The notes: generated by a model not told the origin, from the sequence alone. DNA of 64,000 nucleotides from Providencia manganoxydans (GCF_016618195.1 NZ_CP067099.1:3658001-3722000), one strand, 5' to 3'; positions 12,933 through 22,270 are shown, numbered from the stretch's first letter. Translations and numbers: made by a program.

Positions 12933-13059
12933 TTTGAGCTGTAGTTAGGCGACAAATGAATGAGTCTCTAGAAACATAGGTAACTGTGTCACTAGTATGA
13001 ATGAATGAAGTCACCATAACCTTAACTTAAGGCGCTACAACTTAAGCTATAACGAGTAT
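12921..13059. repeat. ERIC element overlapping the aroQ stop codon
   Basis: Left end TACTCCGAGTAATTTGAGCT, internal GGCGACAAATGAATGAGTC and GTGTCACTAGTATGAATGA, and right end CTACAACTTAAGCTATAACG match the ERIC consensus in order. It carries a short extra segment (ACCTTAACTTAAGG) also seen in the copies at 58133 and 60405. It runs directly into the next ERIC copy. Confidence 0.8.
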
Positions 13060-13185
13060 GTGCTCTAAATAATTCAGGACGTAGTTAGGCGGCTGCTGAG
13101 TAAGTCGCTAGGAATATACGCCAGTATATCGCTAGTGTGATTGAGCAAAGCCAACAACACTACAACTTGAAATATAGCGAGCATA
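13057..13185. repeat. Second, tandem ERIC element upstream of accB
   Basis: Left end TATGTGCTCTAAATAATTCAG, middle GAGTAAGTCGCTAGGAATAT and GTATATCGCTAGTGTGATTG, and right end CTACAACTTGAAATATAGCG follow the ERIC consensus. It abuts the previous copy, sharing the TAT junction. It ends 40 bp before the accB start, so the two copies occupy most of the aroQ-accB gap. Confidence 0.8.
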
Positions 13186-13225
13186 AATCACTTAAATTCA
13201 AATATAAGAGTACGGAATCATATCC

Positions 13226-13702
13226 ATGGATATTCGTAAAATTAAAAAGCTGATCGAGCTGGTCGAAGAGTCTGGCATTTCTGAACTGGAAATTTCTGAA
13301 GGTGAAGAGTCAGTACGTATCAGTCGAGTTTCAGCTGCTTCTCAGGTCATGGCGGCACCTCAACAGTTTTACTCTGCACCTGCGGCACCACAACCTGCAT
13401 TAGCAGCTGCGGTAGCTCCAGCACAAGAAGCTGCGGCACCAGCGGCGGCAACGGCGCCAGCAGTTTCAGGCCATCAAGTGCGCTCTCCAATGGTCGGCAC
13501 TTTCTACCGTTCACCAAGCCCTGAAGCCAAACCATTTATTGAAGTTGGTCAAACAGTCAATATTGGCGATCCTCTTTTCATCATCGAAGCGATGAAAATG
13601 ATGAACCAAATCGAAGCAGAAAAAGCAGGTGTTGTGAAAGCAATCCTAGCGCAGAACGGTGAGCCGATTGAATATGACCAGCCGTTAGTGGTTATCGAAT
13701 AA
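13226..13702 (+). CDS. accB: Biotin carboxyl carrier protein of acetyl-CoA carboxylase
   Basis: A 158-residue BCCP. The N-terminal segment [17 protein letters not shown] is nearly invariant in enterobacteria. An Ala/Pro-rich flexible linker (about residues 40-80) precedes the biotinyl domain, with [11 protein letters not shown] carrying the biotinylated Lys. It carries the carboxyl group in malonyl-CoA formation for fatty acid synthesis. The gene is followed 12 bp later by accC. In E. coli accBC is autoregulated through a long leader; here the leader region is largely ERIC sequence. Confidence 0.98.
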   Translation: MDIRKIKKLIELVEESGISELEISEGEESVRISRVSAASQVMAAPQQFYSAPAAPQPALAAAVAPAQEAAAPAAATAPAVSGHQVRSPMVGTFYRSPSPEAKPFIEVGQTVNIGDPLFIIEAMKMMNQIEAEKAGVVKAILAQNGEPIEYDQPLVVIE

Positions 13703-13714
13703 CGAGGCGTTTCC

Positions 13715-15061
13715 ATGCTGGAAAAAATTGTCATTGCTAACCGTGGAGAAATCGCACTACGTATTCTTCGTGCCTGTAAAGAATTAGGCATCAAGACTGT
13801 AGCTGTGCACTCCGCGGCAGATAGTGATCTAAAACATGTCCTGTTGGCTGACGAGACAATTTGTATCGGGCCAGCAGCATCCGCAAAAAGCTACTTGAAT
13901 ATTCCTGCCATCATTTCAGCGGCGGAAATTTCAGGGGCTCAAGCAATTCACCCAGGATATGGTTTCCTGTCTGAAAATGCGGATTTTGCAGAACAAGTCG
14001 AACGTTCTGGCTTTATATTTATCGGGCCAAAAGCTGAAACCATCCGCCTAATGGGTGACAAAGTTTCAGCGATTGAAGCGATGAAAATAGCTGGTGTACC
14101 TTGTGTACCGGGTTCCGATGGCCCATTGGGCAGCGATACTGATAAAAACAAAGCTATCGCGAAACGTATTGGTTACCCTGTGATCATCAAAGCCTCTGGC
14201 GGCGGCGGCGGTCGTGGTATGCGTGTGGTTCGTCACGAAAAAGATTTAGAATCTTCAATCAGTCTCACGCGTGCTGAAGCAAAAGCGGCGTTCAACAATG
14301 ATATGGTTTACATGGAGAAATACCTTGAAAACCCTCGTCACGTTGAAATTCAAGTAATGGCTGACGGCCAAGGCAATGCGATTTATTTAGCTGAGCGTGA
14401 TTGCTCAATGCAACGCCGTCACCAAAAAGTGGTTGAAGAAGCGCCAGCTCCGGGGATCACTGATGAAGTTCGCCGTGGTATTGGCGAACGCTGTGCCAAT
14501 GCTTGCATTGAAATTGGCTATCGTGGTGCAGGGACTTTCGAGTTCCTATATGAAAATGGTGAGTTCTATTTCATTGAAATGAACACCCGTATTCAAGTTG
14601 AGCACCCAGTCACTGAAATGATCACTGGTGTTGACCTGATTAAAGAACAACTGCGTATCGCTTCAGGCATGCCATTGTCTGTTAAGCAAGAAGATATCGT
14701 TGTTCACGGTCATGCTATTGAATGTCGTATCAATGCTGAAGATCCAAACACCTTTATGCCTAGCCCAGGTAAAATCACGCGTTTCCATTCTCCGGGTGGT
14801 TTTGGTGTCCGTTGGGAATCTCATATTTACGCAGGCTACACCGTACCTCCGTATTATGACTCAATGATTGGTAAGCTGATCACCTATGGTGAAACACGTG
14901 AAATCGCCATTGTTCGTATGAAAAATGCACTCAACGAACTGATTATCGATGGCATTAAAACCAATATTGAATTGCATCAAATGATCATGAATGATGAAAA
15001 CTTCCAAAAAGGTGGTACTAATATCCACTATTTGGAGAAAAAACTCGGTATTCAGGATTAA
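13715..15061 (+). CDS. accC: Biotin carboxylase of acetyl-CoA carboxylase
   Basis: A 448-residue ATP-grasp enzyme that carboxylates biotin on AccB using ATP and bicarbonate. Visible motifs are [14 protein letters not shown] at the N-terminus, the glycine-rich ATP loop [14 protein letters not shown], and [20 protein letters not shown] with metal-binding and catalytic residues. Length matches E. coli AccC (449). It is co-transcribed with accB and followed by a strong intrinsic terminator at 15090. Confidence 0.98.
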   Translation: MLEKIVIANRGEIALRILRACKELGIKTVAVHSAADSDLKHVLLADETICIGPAASAKSYLNIPAIISAAEISGAQAIHPGYGFLSENADFAEQVERSGFIFIGPKAETIRLMGDKVSAIEAMKIAGVPCVPGSDGPLGSDTDKNKAIAKRIGYPVIIKASGGGGGRGMRVVRHEKDLESSISLTRAEAKAAFNNDMVYMEKYLENPRHVEIQVMADGQGNAIYLAERDCSMQRRHQKVVEEAPAPGITDEVRRGIGERCANACIEIGYRGAGTFEFLYENGEFYFIEMNTRIQVEHPVTEMITGVDLIKEQLRIASGMPLSVKQEDIVVHGHAIECRINAEDPNTFMPSPGKITRFHSPGGFGVRWESHIYAGYTVPPYYDSMIGKLITYGETREIAIVRMKNALNELIIDGIKTNIELHQMIMNDENFQKGGTNIHYLEKKLGIQD

Positions 15062-15089
15062 TTGATCGTATTACTGACGTAAAATAAAC

Positions 15090-15123
15090 ATACCGAGAAC
15101 GCATACTTCTCGGTATTTTTTTA
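15090..15123 (+). terminator. Intrinsic terminator of accBC
   Basis: A perfect 10-bp stem, ATACCGAGAA (15090-15099) with TTCTCGGTAT (15107-15116), has a 7-nt loop and continues into a T-run. It lies 29 bp after the accC stop. Confidence 0.9.
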
Positions 15124-15139
15124 TCTTTTCAATTAACAT

Positions 15140-15211
15140 GTACACTCTAGATAATTCAAAATGCCGCTAAGCACAGTCACTACCCTTGCGACTTGAAATA
15201 TGGCGTGGATA
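15140..15211. repeat. Shortened ERIC element
   Basis: Left end TACACTCTAGATAATTCAAA and right end GCGACTTGAAATATGGCGTGGATA are joined with the centre missing, leaving about 72 bp. Internally deleted ERIC derivatives of this size are known. A TTG-initiated extension of the following yidH frame would start inside it. Confidence 0.7.
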
Positions 15212-15225
15212 AATCAGGAACCCCT

Positions 15226-15582
15226 ATGTCTCTTAAACACAACAACTGGAAAAATATTGGAAAAACGCCTGATTACCGATTTTCATTAGCCAATGAAAGA
15301 ACCTTTTTAGCGTGGATCAGAACAGCTTTAGCGCTGTTAGCAGGCTCTATTGCAGTTGAACAGCTCCTGCATGAAACCGCAACACCATGGATAAGGATAT
15401 TATTATCACTATTTCTGGCTTGTGCTGGTGGTATTACGGCGATTATGGCCCTCTACCGTTGGCGACAAAATGAAATTGCCATGCGCACCGATGAACCATT
15501 GAGATATACCTCTTTCCTCACCATGATGACATTGTTTATTACCACCATCGCCATCATTTCTCTCCTCTATATACTCATTTAA
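15226..15582 (+). CDS. yidH: DUF202 inner-membrane protein YidH
   Basis: A 118-residue protein with three predicted membrane helices. The signature DYRFSLANERTFLAWIRTALALLAG matches E. coli YidH closely. An in-frame TTG at 15193 lies inside an ERIC repeat; the ATG at 15226, preceded by AGGA with 5-bp spacing, is preferred. It is paired with yidG 6 bp downstream. The function of the DUF202 family is unknown. Confidence 0.9.
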   Translation: MSLKHNNWKNIGKTPDYRFSLANERTFLAWIRTALALLAGSIAVEQLLHETATPWIRILLSLFLACAGGITAIMALYRWRQNEIAMRTDEPLRYTSFLTMMTLFITTIAIISLLYILI

Positions 15583-15588
15583 TGCCAT

Positions 15589-15894
15589 ATGATACGTGAT
15601 CCAGGTTTACAACCCGAAAGAACTCAGCAGGCATGGAGCCGTACTTTGCTGCTTTTGTTCGTGAACACATTATTGTTTCTGCGACTTGGTTTATTAGATT
15701 CGTCATGGTTACCATTTGTAGGAGCCGTGATCGCCACATCGCTGCTATGTATGATTGGCTTTAAAAGACACATTTCATCGGCTTATCAAAATAGTGGCTT
15801 AAAAATTGATAATGCAATTTTCCTTTATATCACCGCTTTGGCCATTTTAGCGATGTCGATCCTGCTAATCATTCATATCCTTATCATGACATAA
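15589..15894 (+). CDS. yidG: DUF202 inner-membrane protein YidG
   Basis: A 101-residue protein with three hydrophobic helices. The N-terminal motif RDPGLQPERTQQAWSRTLLLL corresponds to the YidG signature DPGLQPERTSLAWFRT. It follows yidH directly, the same pairing as E. coli yidH-yidG, though at a different chromosomal place (between accBC and panF). Role unknown; a two-gene membrane complex is a reasonable inference. Confidence 0.88.
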   Translation: MIRDPGLQPERTQQAWSRTLLLLFVNTLLFLRLGLLDSSWLPFVGAVIATSLLCMIGFKRHISSAYQNSGLKIDNAIFLYITALAILAMSILLIIHILIMT

Positions 15895-15970
15895 CCCCTA
15901 TGACTCACTATTGATGGGTATGAAAACCCACCACTTTAGCCTAACTTATCCTCTAACCCACTCAAAAAAC

Positions 15971-16046
15971 AGGTCGATAAGTGCAGAGATAAACGTCGTT
16001 AATCTACCTACCCCCAATGCACTACATCTTGAAGTATCACGAGTAT
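15971..16046. repeat. Partial, decayed ERIC element
   Basis: Only the right end is clear (CTACATCTTGAAGTATCACGAGTAT). The preceding AGGTCGATAAGTGCAGAGATA resembles the ERIC GGCGACAAGTG segment. It lies in the 231-bp gap between yidG and yhdT. Confidence 0.5.
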
Positions 16047-16125
16047 CGACCGTTTTTTTTTACACTCCCCCCTAGGTTTATCGTACAATCCCTGATTATT
16101 TTTATTTTATGAGGGGGAAATACGT

Positions 16126-16368
16126 ATGGATAAGCGTTTTCTTCAATCAAATAAGGAAGCTCGCTGGTCACTCTATCTTACTCTTGCCTATCTTATTGGT
16201 TGGGTGATCTGTGCCTATCTTCCAAGTAATACTATTGGTGTGACGGGCCTACCATTGTGGTTTGAATGGTCGTGCCTGATCTTACCTATCATCTTTATTT
16301 TGTTATGTATCATGATGGTCAAAATCATTTTCAAAGAGATTCCTTTGGAGGATAAAGATGCAAACTGA
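16126..16368 (+). CDS. yhdT: YhdT, small membrane protein paired with PanF
   Basis: An 80-residue DUF997 protein with two membrane helices (about residues 14-32 and 42-66). It has a strong Shine-Dalgarno (GAGGGGG, 7-bp spacing). It overlaps panF by 11 bp, as in E. coli where yhdT and panF are adjacent. It resembles the small subunits found beside some sodium:solute symporters; an accessory role to PanF is inferred. Confidence 0.9.
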   Translation: MDKRFLQSNKEARWSLYLTLAYLIGWVICAYLPSNTIGVTGLPLWFEWSCLILPIIFILLCIMMVKIIFKEIPLEDKDAN

Positions 16369-17821
16369 AGTTTTGCTACCTCTAATTGGTTACTTAGTAC
16401 TGGTTTTTTTGCTATCTGTATACGCATACCGTAAACGAACCAAAGGTGAGTTTCTTAATGAATATTTCTTAGGAAATCGCTCCATGGGTGGGTTTGTGCT
16501 CGCCATGACCATTACCGCAACCTATGTTAGCGCCAGCTCGTTTATTGGTGGTCCTGGCGCTGCCTACAAATATGGCTTAGGTTGGGTACTACTGGCGATG
16601 ATCCAGCTACCTGCAATTTGGTTATCCCTTGGCGTACTCGGCAAAAAATTTGCGATTCTAGCTAGACGTTATAATGCTGTGACCTTGAATGACATGCTGT
16701 ATGCACGTTATCAAAGCCGCTTTCTCGTTTGGTTTGCCAGTATTAGCTTACTAATCGCTTTCTTTGGCGCAATGACAGTACAATTTATTGGTGGAGCGAG
16801 ATTACTGGAAACCGCCGCGGGTATTCCGTATACCTATGGTCTGCTGATTTTTGGTGTCTCAATTGCGTTATATACCGCGATAGGGGGTTTCCGAGCTAGT
16901 GTGCTTAATGATGCACTGCAAGGGTTAGTGATGCTACTAGGCACTGTCATTTTACTGGTAGCTATTATCTATCATGCAGGAGGACTGGGCGCTGCCGTGG
17001 AAAAAATTCACACTATCGACCCTAAATTAGTTTCTGTTGAAGGTGCTGATGATATTTTAAGTGGCCCATTCCTTGCCTCTTTTTGGATTTTAGTCTGCTT
17101 TGGGGTAATTGGCTTACCGCATACCGCAGTGCGTTGTATTTCCTATAAAGACAGCAAAGCCGTTCATCGTGGAATTATTCTTGGCACCATCGTGATGGCT
17201 GTGCTCATGTTTGGTATGCACTTTGCGGGAGCGCTAGGCCGTGCCATCCTACCTGACCTTACGATCCCTGACCAAGTGATCCCAACCTTAATGGTGCAAG
17301 TATTACCCCCATTTGCTGCTGGTATTTTCTTAGCCGCCCCCATGGCGGCAATTATGTCGACGATTAACGCACAGTTACTCCAATCATCAGCGACTATCGT
17401 CAAAGATATTTATCTCAGCAGTGCACCAAAGCAAATTCACAATGAAAAAAGATTGTCACGTATTTCCAGTTTTTCAACATTAATACTGGGCGCACTATTG
17501 CTAATTGCCGCATGGGATCCACCGCAAATGATTATTTGGCTAAATCTATTAGCATTTGGTGGCCTCGAAGCCGTCTTCTTATGGCCATTAGTTTTAGGTC
17601 TTTATTGGGAAAAAGCGAATAGTAAAGGCGCCATCAGTGGTATGGTCATCGGTGGTGTGAGCTATGCATTATTAGCCTCATTCAAAATTGAATTAATGGG
17701 CTTCCATGCAATTGTTCCTTCACTGCTATTTAGCCTGATTGCCTTTATAATTGGTAATCTTTTCGGTAAAAATCCAGTACAATCGGCAGCCAATGAGCAG
17801 GCTACGCCCGCAAGCAATTAA
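16358..17821 (+). CDS. panF: Sodium/pantothenate symporter
   Basis: A 487-residue sodium:solute symporter (SSS family) with about 13 membrane helices. It imports pantothenate, the vitamin B5 precursor of coenzyme A, with Na+. GNRSMGGFVLAMTITATYVSASSFIGGPGAAYKYGLGW-type sequence near residues 40-75 and GAIGGFRASVLNDALQG-like sequence are typical of PanF. It lies between yhdT (overlapping) and prmA (16 bp downstream), the conserved enterobacterial order. Confidence 0.95.
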   Translation: MQTEVLLPLIGYLVLVFLLSVYAYRKRTKGEFLNEYFLGNRSMGGFVLAMTITATYVSASSFIGGPGAAYKYGLGWVLLAMIQLPAIWLSLGVLGKKFAILARRYNAVTLNDMLYARYQSRFLVWFASISLLIAFFGAMTVQFIGGARLLETAAGIPYTYGLLIFGVSIALYTAIGGFRASVLNDALQGLVMLLGTVILLVAIIYHAGGLGAAVEKIHTIDPKLVSVEGADDILSGPFLASFWILVCFGVIGLPHTAVRCISYKDSKAVHRGIILGTIVMAVLMFGMHFAGALGRAILPDLTIPDQVIPTLMVQVLPPFAAGIFLAAPMAAIMSTINAQLLQSSATIVKDIYLSSAPKQIHNEKRLSRISSFSTLILGALLLIAAWDPPQMIIWLNLLAFGGLEAVFLWPLVLGLYWEKANSKGAISGMVIGGVSYALLASFKIELMGFHAIVPSLLFSLIAFIIGNLFGKNPVQSAANEQATPASN

Positions 17822-17837
17822 GTAAAAGAGATTAACT

Positions 17838-18722
17838 ATGCCTTGGATACAACTACGACTTAACTCTACTGGCCAGCAGGCTGAAGCACTTGGTGATGAA
17901 TTGATTGAAAGTGGCGCGGTTTCAGTCACTTTTCAAGACAGCCATGATACCCCAGTATTCGAACCTTTACCGGGCGAGACACGTTTATGGGGTGATACCG
18001 ATGTGATTGGTCTCTATGATGCCGAAACAGATATGGCAATAGTCGTAGCGCAATTAGAGAATAGCCCACTGCTTGAAACAGGCTTTATCCACAAGATCGA
18101 ACAACTTGAAGATAAAGATTGGGAAAGAGAGTGGATGGATAATTTCCACCCAATGCGCTTTGGACAACGTTTATGGATCTGCCCAAGCTGGCGTGATGTG
18201 CCAGATCCTAACGCGGTCAATGTAATGTTAGATCCTGGCCTAGCATTTGGTACAGGTACTCACCCGACCACCTCCTTATGCTTAGAATGGTTAGATGGAT
18301 TAGATCTCGAAGGCAAAACAGTGATCGATTTTGGCTGTGGTTCCGGTATTCTAGCCATTGCTGCGCTGAAATTAGGCGCCGCACAAGCAATTGGGATCGA
18401 CATTGATCCACAAGCAATACTTGCTAGCCGCGATAATGCTGAACGTAATGGGGTTTCTGATCGTTTATCACTCTATTTACCTAAAGACCAACCAAAAGAG
18501 CTACAAGCGGATGTGGTGGTCGCTAATATCTTAGCAGGCCCATTACGTGAACTAGCCCCAATGATCAGCGTACTGCCTCATTCAGGTGGCTTACTGGGGC
18601 TTTCAGGTGTATTAGCAACCCAAGCAGAAGGCGTTGCAGATGCTTACCGTGAACAGTTTGCAATCGACCCAATCGCAGAGAAAGATGAATGGTGTCGCAT
18701 CACTGGTGTCAAGCATTTTTAG
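17838..18722 (+). CDS. prmA: Ribosomal protein L11 methyltransferase
   Basis: A 294-residue SAM-dependent methyltransferase that trimethylates several amino groups of ribosomal protein L11. The N-terminal L11-recognition domain starts MPWIQLRLN. The class I SAM-binding motif is [20 protein letters not shown], and the catalytic-loop motif is [10 protein letters not shown]. Length equals E. coli PrmA (293) to within one residue. It follows panF closely. Confidence 0.97.
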   Translation: MPWIQLRLNSTGQQAEALGDELIESGAVSVTFQDSHDTPVFEPLPGETRLWGDTDVIGLYDAETDMAIVVAQLENSPLLETGFIHKIEQLEDKDWEREWMDNFHPMRFGQRLWICPSWRDVPDPNAVNVMLDPGLAFGTGTHPTTSLCLEWLDGLDLEGKTVIDFGCGSGILAIAALKLGAAQAIGIDIDPQAILASRDNAERNGVSDRLSLYLPKDQPKELQADVVVANILAGPLRELAPMISVLPHSGGLLGLSGVLATQAEGVADAYREQFAIDPIAEKDEWCRITGVKHF

Positions 18723-18972
18723 CAAATTTATAATAAAAATCAGTGAATAATTTCTTTGAAATTGAAGCAGGAATAGATTATCGTATAGCTCAAATATTGT
18801 TCAACTGCTGGTGATATTCTATCCTGTTTGGGATTTGAACAGGCTAACGGCGAATTTAGTGATTTTTTTACAAAATCATCTAACTAATTGTTATTAAACA
18901 CTAATAATTGTATTTTGAAAAAATCAAGATAAAAAAGTTAGTGATAAATAACGGTTTGCTCAAAGTTTGTCC

Positions 18973-19009
18973 TTTCATATCTCGAAAAAAATGCGTAATA
19001 TACGCGCCC
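18973..19009 (+). promoter_or_regulatory. Stringent-type promoter of dusB-fis
   Basis: The -10 hexamer TAATAT (18996-19001) is preceded at 17 bp by a weak -35 (TTTCAT, 18973-18978). It is followed by a GC-rich discriminator (ACGCGCC) and a pyrimidine start near 19008. This arrangement and the flanking TTGCAGTCACAGTATGG match the E. coli fis promoter, which is controlled by ppGpp/DksA and Fis. Regulation here is by homology. Confidence 0.75.
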
Positions 19010-19038
19010 TTGCAGTCACAGTATGGCCCCCTTTAGTT

Positions 19039-20004
19039 ATGCGAATCGGACAATATCAGTTGCGAAACTGTCTTATTGCTGCCCCCATGGCAGGCATTAC
19101 AGATCGACCATTTAGGTCGCTTTGTTATGACATGGGTGCGGGTATGACGGTCTCAGAAATGCTCTCATCCAACCCACAGGTTTGGAAGACCGACAAATCA
19201 AGACTGAGAATGATCCATCGCGATGAACCGGGGGTGCGTTCCGTTCAAATAGCTGGCAATGATCCCGATGAAATGGCAGCCGCAGCTCAGATTAATGTTG
19301 AGAGTGGCGCACAAATTATCGATATCAACATGGGCTGTCCAGCTAAAAAAGTGAATCGTAAGCTTGCAGGCTCAGCGCTGCTACGTTACCCCGACTTGGT
19401 GCAATCCATCTTGTCTACGGTAGTCAAAGCAGTCGATGTCCCTGTCACGTTGAAGATCCGCACAGGCTGGTCACCTGAAGAACGTAACTGTATAGATATT
19501 GCCAAATTGGCCGAAGATTGTGGTATTCAAGCACTGACCATTCACGGTAGGACTCGAGCCTGTTTGTTTAATGGCGAAGCTGAGTACGACAATATACGGG
19601 CAGTTAAGCAGACTGTTGCCATACCGGTTATTGCCAATGGCGACATTACTGACCCGCTAAAAGCCAGAGCTGTATTGGATTACACAGGGGCGGATGCCCT
19701 GATGGTAGGACGAGCAGCTCAGGGAAGACCCTGGATCTTTCGGGAAATCCAGCATTATCTGGACACAGGTGAAATGTTACCACCGATGCCAATGGCAGAA
19801 GTGAAACACATTATGATAGCGCATGTACAGGAGTTGCACGACTTTTACGGTCAAGGCAAAGGAGCCCGTATAGCGCGTAAACATGTTTCTTGGTATTTGC
19901 AAGAACATGCACCTGATGACCAGTTCCGGCGCTCATTCAACGCCATTGAGGACGCCAGCGAACAGCTGGAGGTGTTGGAAGCATTTTTTGAATATTTTGC
20001 GTAA
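19039..20004 (+). CDS. dusB: tRNA-dihydrouridine synthase B
   Basis: FMN-dependent reductase that makes dihydrouridine in the tRNA D-loop. A longer frame reaches back to 18967, but that would overlap the promoter; the start [10 protein letters not shown] at 19039 gives 321 residues, the E. coli length. Visible motifs are [12 protein letters not shown] (FMN site), [19 protein letters not shown] (catalytic Cys) and [10 protein letters not shown]. It is the first gene of the dusB-fis operon; fis starts 24 bp downstream. Confidence 0.97.
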   Translation: MRIGQYQLRNCLIAAPMAGITDRPFRSLCYDMGAGMTVSEMLSSNPQVWKTDKSRLRMIHRDEPGVRSVQIAGNDPDEMAAAAQINVESGAQIIDINMGCPAKKVNRKLAGSALLRYPDLVQSILSTVVKAVDVPVTLKIRTGWSPEERNCIDIAKLAEDCGIQALTIHGRTRACLFNGEAEYDNIRAVKQTVAIPVIANGDITDPLKARAVLDYTGADALMVGRAAQGRPWIFREIQHYLDTGEMLPPMPMAEVKHIMIAHVQELHDFYGQGKGARIARKHVSWYLQEHAPDDQFRRSFNAIEDASEQLEVLEAFFEYFA

Positions 20005-20028
20005 ATAAAGATAAGAGCTGACAGAACT

Positions 20029-20325
20029 ATGTTCGAACAACGCGTAAATTCTGACGTACTAACCGTTGCTACTGTAAATTCACAAGATCAAGTAACTCAA
20101 AAACCATTGCGTGATTCAGTTAAGCAAGCACTGAAGAACTATTTTGCTCAATTAAACAATCAAGATGTTAATGATTTATATGAGCTGGTATTGGCTGAGG
20201 TAGAGCAGCCTTTGTTGGACATGGTTATGCAATATACCCGTGGAAACCAGACCCGTGCAGCCCTGATGATGGGTATCAACCGCGGTACTCTGCGTAAGAA
20301 ACTGAAAAAATACGGCATGAACTAA
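20029..20325 (+). CDS. fis: Nucleoid-associated DNA-binding protein Fis
   Basis: A 98-residue protein, essentially identical to E. coli Fis over most of its length. The N-terminal beta-hairpin arms are followed by the dimerisation helices, and the C-terminal helix-turn-helix lies in [25 protein letters not shown]. It bends DNA, activates rRNA promoters in fast growth and aids site-specific inversion. It ends at a strong terminator. Confidence 0.99.
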   Translation: MFEQRVNSDVLTVATVNSQDQVTQKPLRDSVKQALKNYFAQLNNQDVNDLYELVLAEVEQPLLDMVMQYTRGNQTRAALMMGINRGTLRKKLKKYGMN

Positions 20326-20352
20326 TCCTAGTCGGTTAATGCAGTGTTTTTA

Positions 20353-20386
20353 AAGGCACTTCTTGTTTTTCAAGAAGTGCTTTTTT
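20353..20386 (+). terminator. Intrinsic terminator of dusB-fis
   Basis: The stem GCACTTCTT (20356-20364) pairs with AAGAAGTGC (20372-20380) around a 7-nt loop, followed by TTTTTTG. It lies 30 bp after the fis stop. Confidence 0.92.
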
Positions 20387-20784
20387 GTTGCAGTGACTAC
20401 TTCGCGAAAATATAAACTATCATCATAATTTCTCTTTATTCTCAATGGCATACCTAACCTATATGCTTAGGAAAACAGTAAAATTGCTCTTTCCGCTCAC
20501 TCTCTTCTGTTTTTATTTCGCTCTCATAAACCGTCATACGAAGTGGCAGGCTGATAAAGTAGTGCCCATGTGTTCTCACCCGAGCACAAAAAACCTCAAG
20601 AACAATACTATTAAAATTAATATCGTCGCCCGTTAAATGAACACAACTTAGACAAGGTCGTTCTGATTAAAGAGTGTGATAACGTATTTAGAATATAATG
20701 AGCGGATAGATAAGAAGATTAATGATGTCTGTATGCGTTTTTAAGAGGTTAGAATATCGGTTAAGTTTCTCTACAACTAAATAA
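20387..20784. other. Gene-poor AT-rich stretch after fis
   Basis: There is one short open frame (20445-20636, 63 codons). It begins with a plausible hydrophobic helix but has no Shine-Dalgarno and no recognisable similarity, so it is not called. No RNA gene or repeat was seen. Confidence 0.4.
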
Positions 20785-21105
20785 ATGGCAAATAATGACA
20801 CTGGAAAGACCAGAGGAGCAACCTTTAATAAGCAACAACGCCTTATTGCTTTGCATAAAGCTAGATTGAAGCTATTGAGCTCAATTCAGGCTCAGTGTCC
20901 TCTTGCCAGATTAAAGGGCTTCCTAAGGGCACATTTTCAAGTCACACCATTTGATTTACAAGAAGAGAGCACTGAACTGTTTACCTTTCCCATTGTGGCG
21001 GTCAGTTCACTGCCGAATGTGGATTTTCAAACGAGATTGGGCTGTATCTCTTTCCTCACCGTGAAACGGGATGGTAAAAAATTCGGCAGATGCAAGGACT
21101 CTTAG
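20785..21105 (+). CDS. Unrecognised 106-residue frame, possibly decayed
   Basis: An open frame encoding a basic N-terminal half (KQQRLIALHKARLKLLSSIQ) and a short hydrophobic stretch near residues 66-74. No family is recognised and there is no good ribosome binding site (the upstream sequence is CAACTAAATAAATGG). It lies between the fis terminator and a set of small AT-rich genes. It may be a remnant of a lost accessory gene, or non-coding. Confidence 0.3.
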   Translation: MANNDTGKTRGATFNKQQRLIALHKARLKLLSSIQAQCPLARLKGFLRAHFQVTPFDLQEESTELFTFPIVAVSSLPNVDFQTRLGCISFLTVKRDGKKFGRCKDS

Positions 21106-21412
21106 CCAGTGCTGAGAATTTGAACATAAAGGTGTAAAAAATGGTATCGATTAGTGATCCCCTCCAAATGAGGGGGGGATGACACTTAAGCAAGATATGG
21201 AATGTATGAGTAATTCATTGTTTAAGCTCCATATAAACTAGGCCTTTACTATCCTATAATACAACAGCTGACAAAAACTTGGAGCTGTAATAGAAACAGG
21301 CTACACTGCAATCATTGCCCTAAATTACATACTGACATTAAAAAGCCATAAAAAATATAATTATGATGGTTTTATTTATTGTTAACCATTTCACAACGGA
21401 AAATAATAGACA
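21106..21412. other. Gene-free stretch with a G/C-rich hairpin
   Basis: Apart from ATCCCCTCC (about 21158) facing GAGGGGGGGAT (about 21170), a strong short hairpin in otherwise AT-rich sequence, nothing was recognised. It could be a terminator for upstream transcription, although no T-run follows. Confidence 0.4.
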
Positions 21413-21709
21413 ATGATAAATATTAACTTTGGAAAAAATGGAATTCCCATTCTCAATGATTTAGCTCTTGATGAAAATATACCATTACCCCAACAAATCG
21501 AGCTTTTAAAAGAGGATATGCTACAGGTTGAATTCCCTTTAAATTATGTTTTAGATGTTAGTTGGAGACCATCATTTCAGGTAGATGGTAAATTTCATAT
21601 AGTTATAATCAAAGATTCTAATTGGGACGAACCTTTATTTTTAGCTACTGCTAATAAAATTTGCGAATTGATAGATAAAATACATTTGGCTATAGAGTCG
21701 ATCCCTTAA
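21413..21709 (+). CDS. Small acidic protein, possible orphan immunity protein
   Basis: A 98-residue acidic protein with no signal peptide or membrane helix, and moderate AT-rich codon use. The beta-rich centre (DVSWRPSFQVDGKFHIVIIKDSNWDE) and C-terminal helix (ANKICELIDKIHLAIES) resemble the size and style of immunity proteins found with contact-dependent or Rhs toxins. A 37-codon open fragment follows at 21749. The immunity role is an inference from size, acidity and context; no family was identified. Confidence 0.45.
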   Translation: MININFGKNGIPILNDLALDENIPLPQQIELLKEDMLQVEFPLNYVLDVSWRPSFQVDGKFHIVIIKDSNWDEPLFLATANKICELIDKIHLAIESIP

Positions 21710-21748
21710 TACTTCTAAGTCTCATATGATTAACATTACTCTCAATAG

Positions 21749-21862
21749 ATATTTAACAAATCTATTTTGCGTGGTAAAGGCAATAAGGATAACGTAGTCA
21801 AAGCTTGGCAAACTAGTAAACTAAGAAAGCCAACAGCGGGTAAATATCTAGGAACAAAGTAA
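21749..21862 (+). pseudogene. C-terminal-like fragment of an unidentified protein
   Basis: A 37-codon frame bounded by in-frame TAG (21746) and TAA (21860) with no start codon. It encodes a very basic tail including GKGNKDNVVKAWQTSKLRKP and ending KYLGTK. Its codon pattern reads as real coding sequence. The basic charge and position after a possible immunity gene suggest the tail of a secreted nuclease toxin, but that is speculative. Confidence 0.35.
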
Positions 21863-22001
21863 TGAACAAAAAATACATATATAAATATTAACGTAACGAG
21901 AACAGTGACAAAAAATAAATAACTTTAATCACATATAACAAATACAAATAAAAATGTATAATATTTTTATTCGCTAACATCTTCTACATTAACCTTTTAT
22001 T

Positions 22002-22019
22002 AAACTATCTAGATAGTTT
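22002..22019. promoter_or_regulatory. 18-bp perfect palindrome, candidate operator
   Basis: AAACTATCTAGATAGTTT is identical to its reverse complement over 18 bp. It lies about 250 bp before the aldolase-like gene, in the region that should contain the cassette promoter. The cognate regulator is unknown. Confidence 0.45.
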
Positions 22020-22027
22020 TTAGTTAT

Positions 22028-22069
22028 ATGAAATAACAATTAAAATAAGAAATTTAATTGTTATTTCAT
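22028..22069. terminator. 17-bp perfect inverted repeat, hairpin
   Basis: ATGAAATAACAATTAAA (22028-22044) is the exact reverse complement of 22053-22069, with an 8-nt loop. The stem is almost all A/T. It could terminate leftward or rightward transcription, insulate the downstream cassette, or act in its leader RNA. Confidence 0.5.
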
Positions 22070-22270
22070 TAGTTCATTCAAGTAATTAAAATATTTTTAT
22101 TTAGTATTATCTTTAATAATCATAAATTATGATACCGCTCACAATTACGATTGTTATAAAAAATAAAAACTTGTTTTGTAAAAATATTATTTATAAATTT
22201 ATAAAAATAATCTATCCCTATTATAAGTGAGAGTGTACACACGAAACAATTAAATATAAAACAATTAGGG

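Larger units (their letters stand above)
21863..22270. other. AT-rich gene-free region upstream of the ligase cassette
   Basis: Very AT-rich, with no credible coding frame. It contains an 18-bp perfect palindrome (22002-22019), a 17-bp inverted repeat (22028-22069) and a small GTGTACAC palindrome (22233-22240). It presumably holds the promoter of the cassette starting at 22271. Confidence 0.6.

Noticed and set aside
20445..20636. 63-codon frame after fis
   Set aside because: No Shine-Dalgarno, no recognisable similarity, weak coding character; left uncalled.
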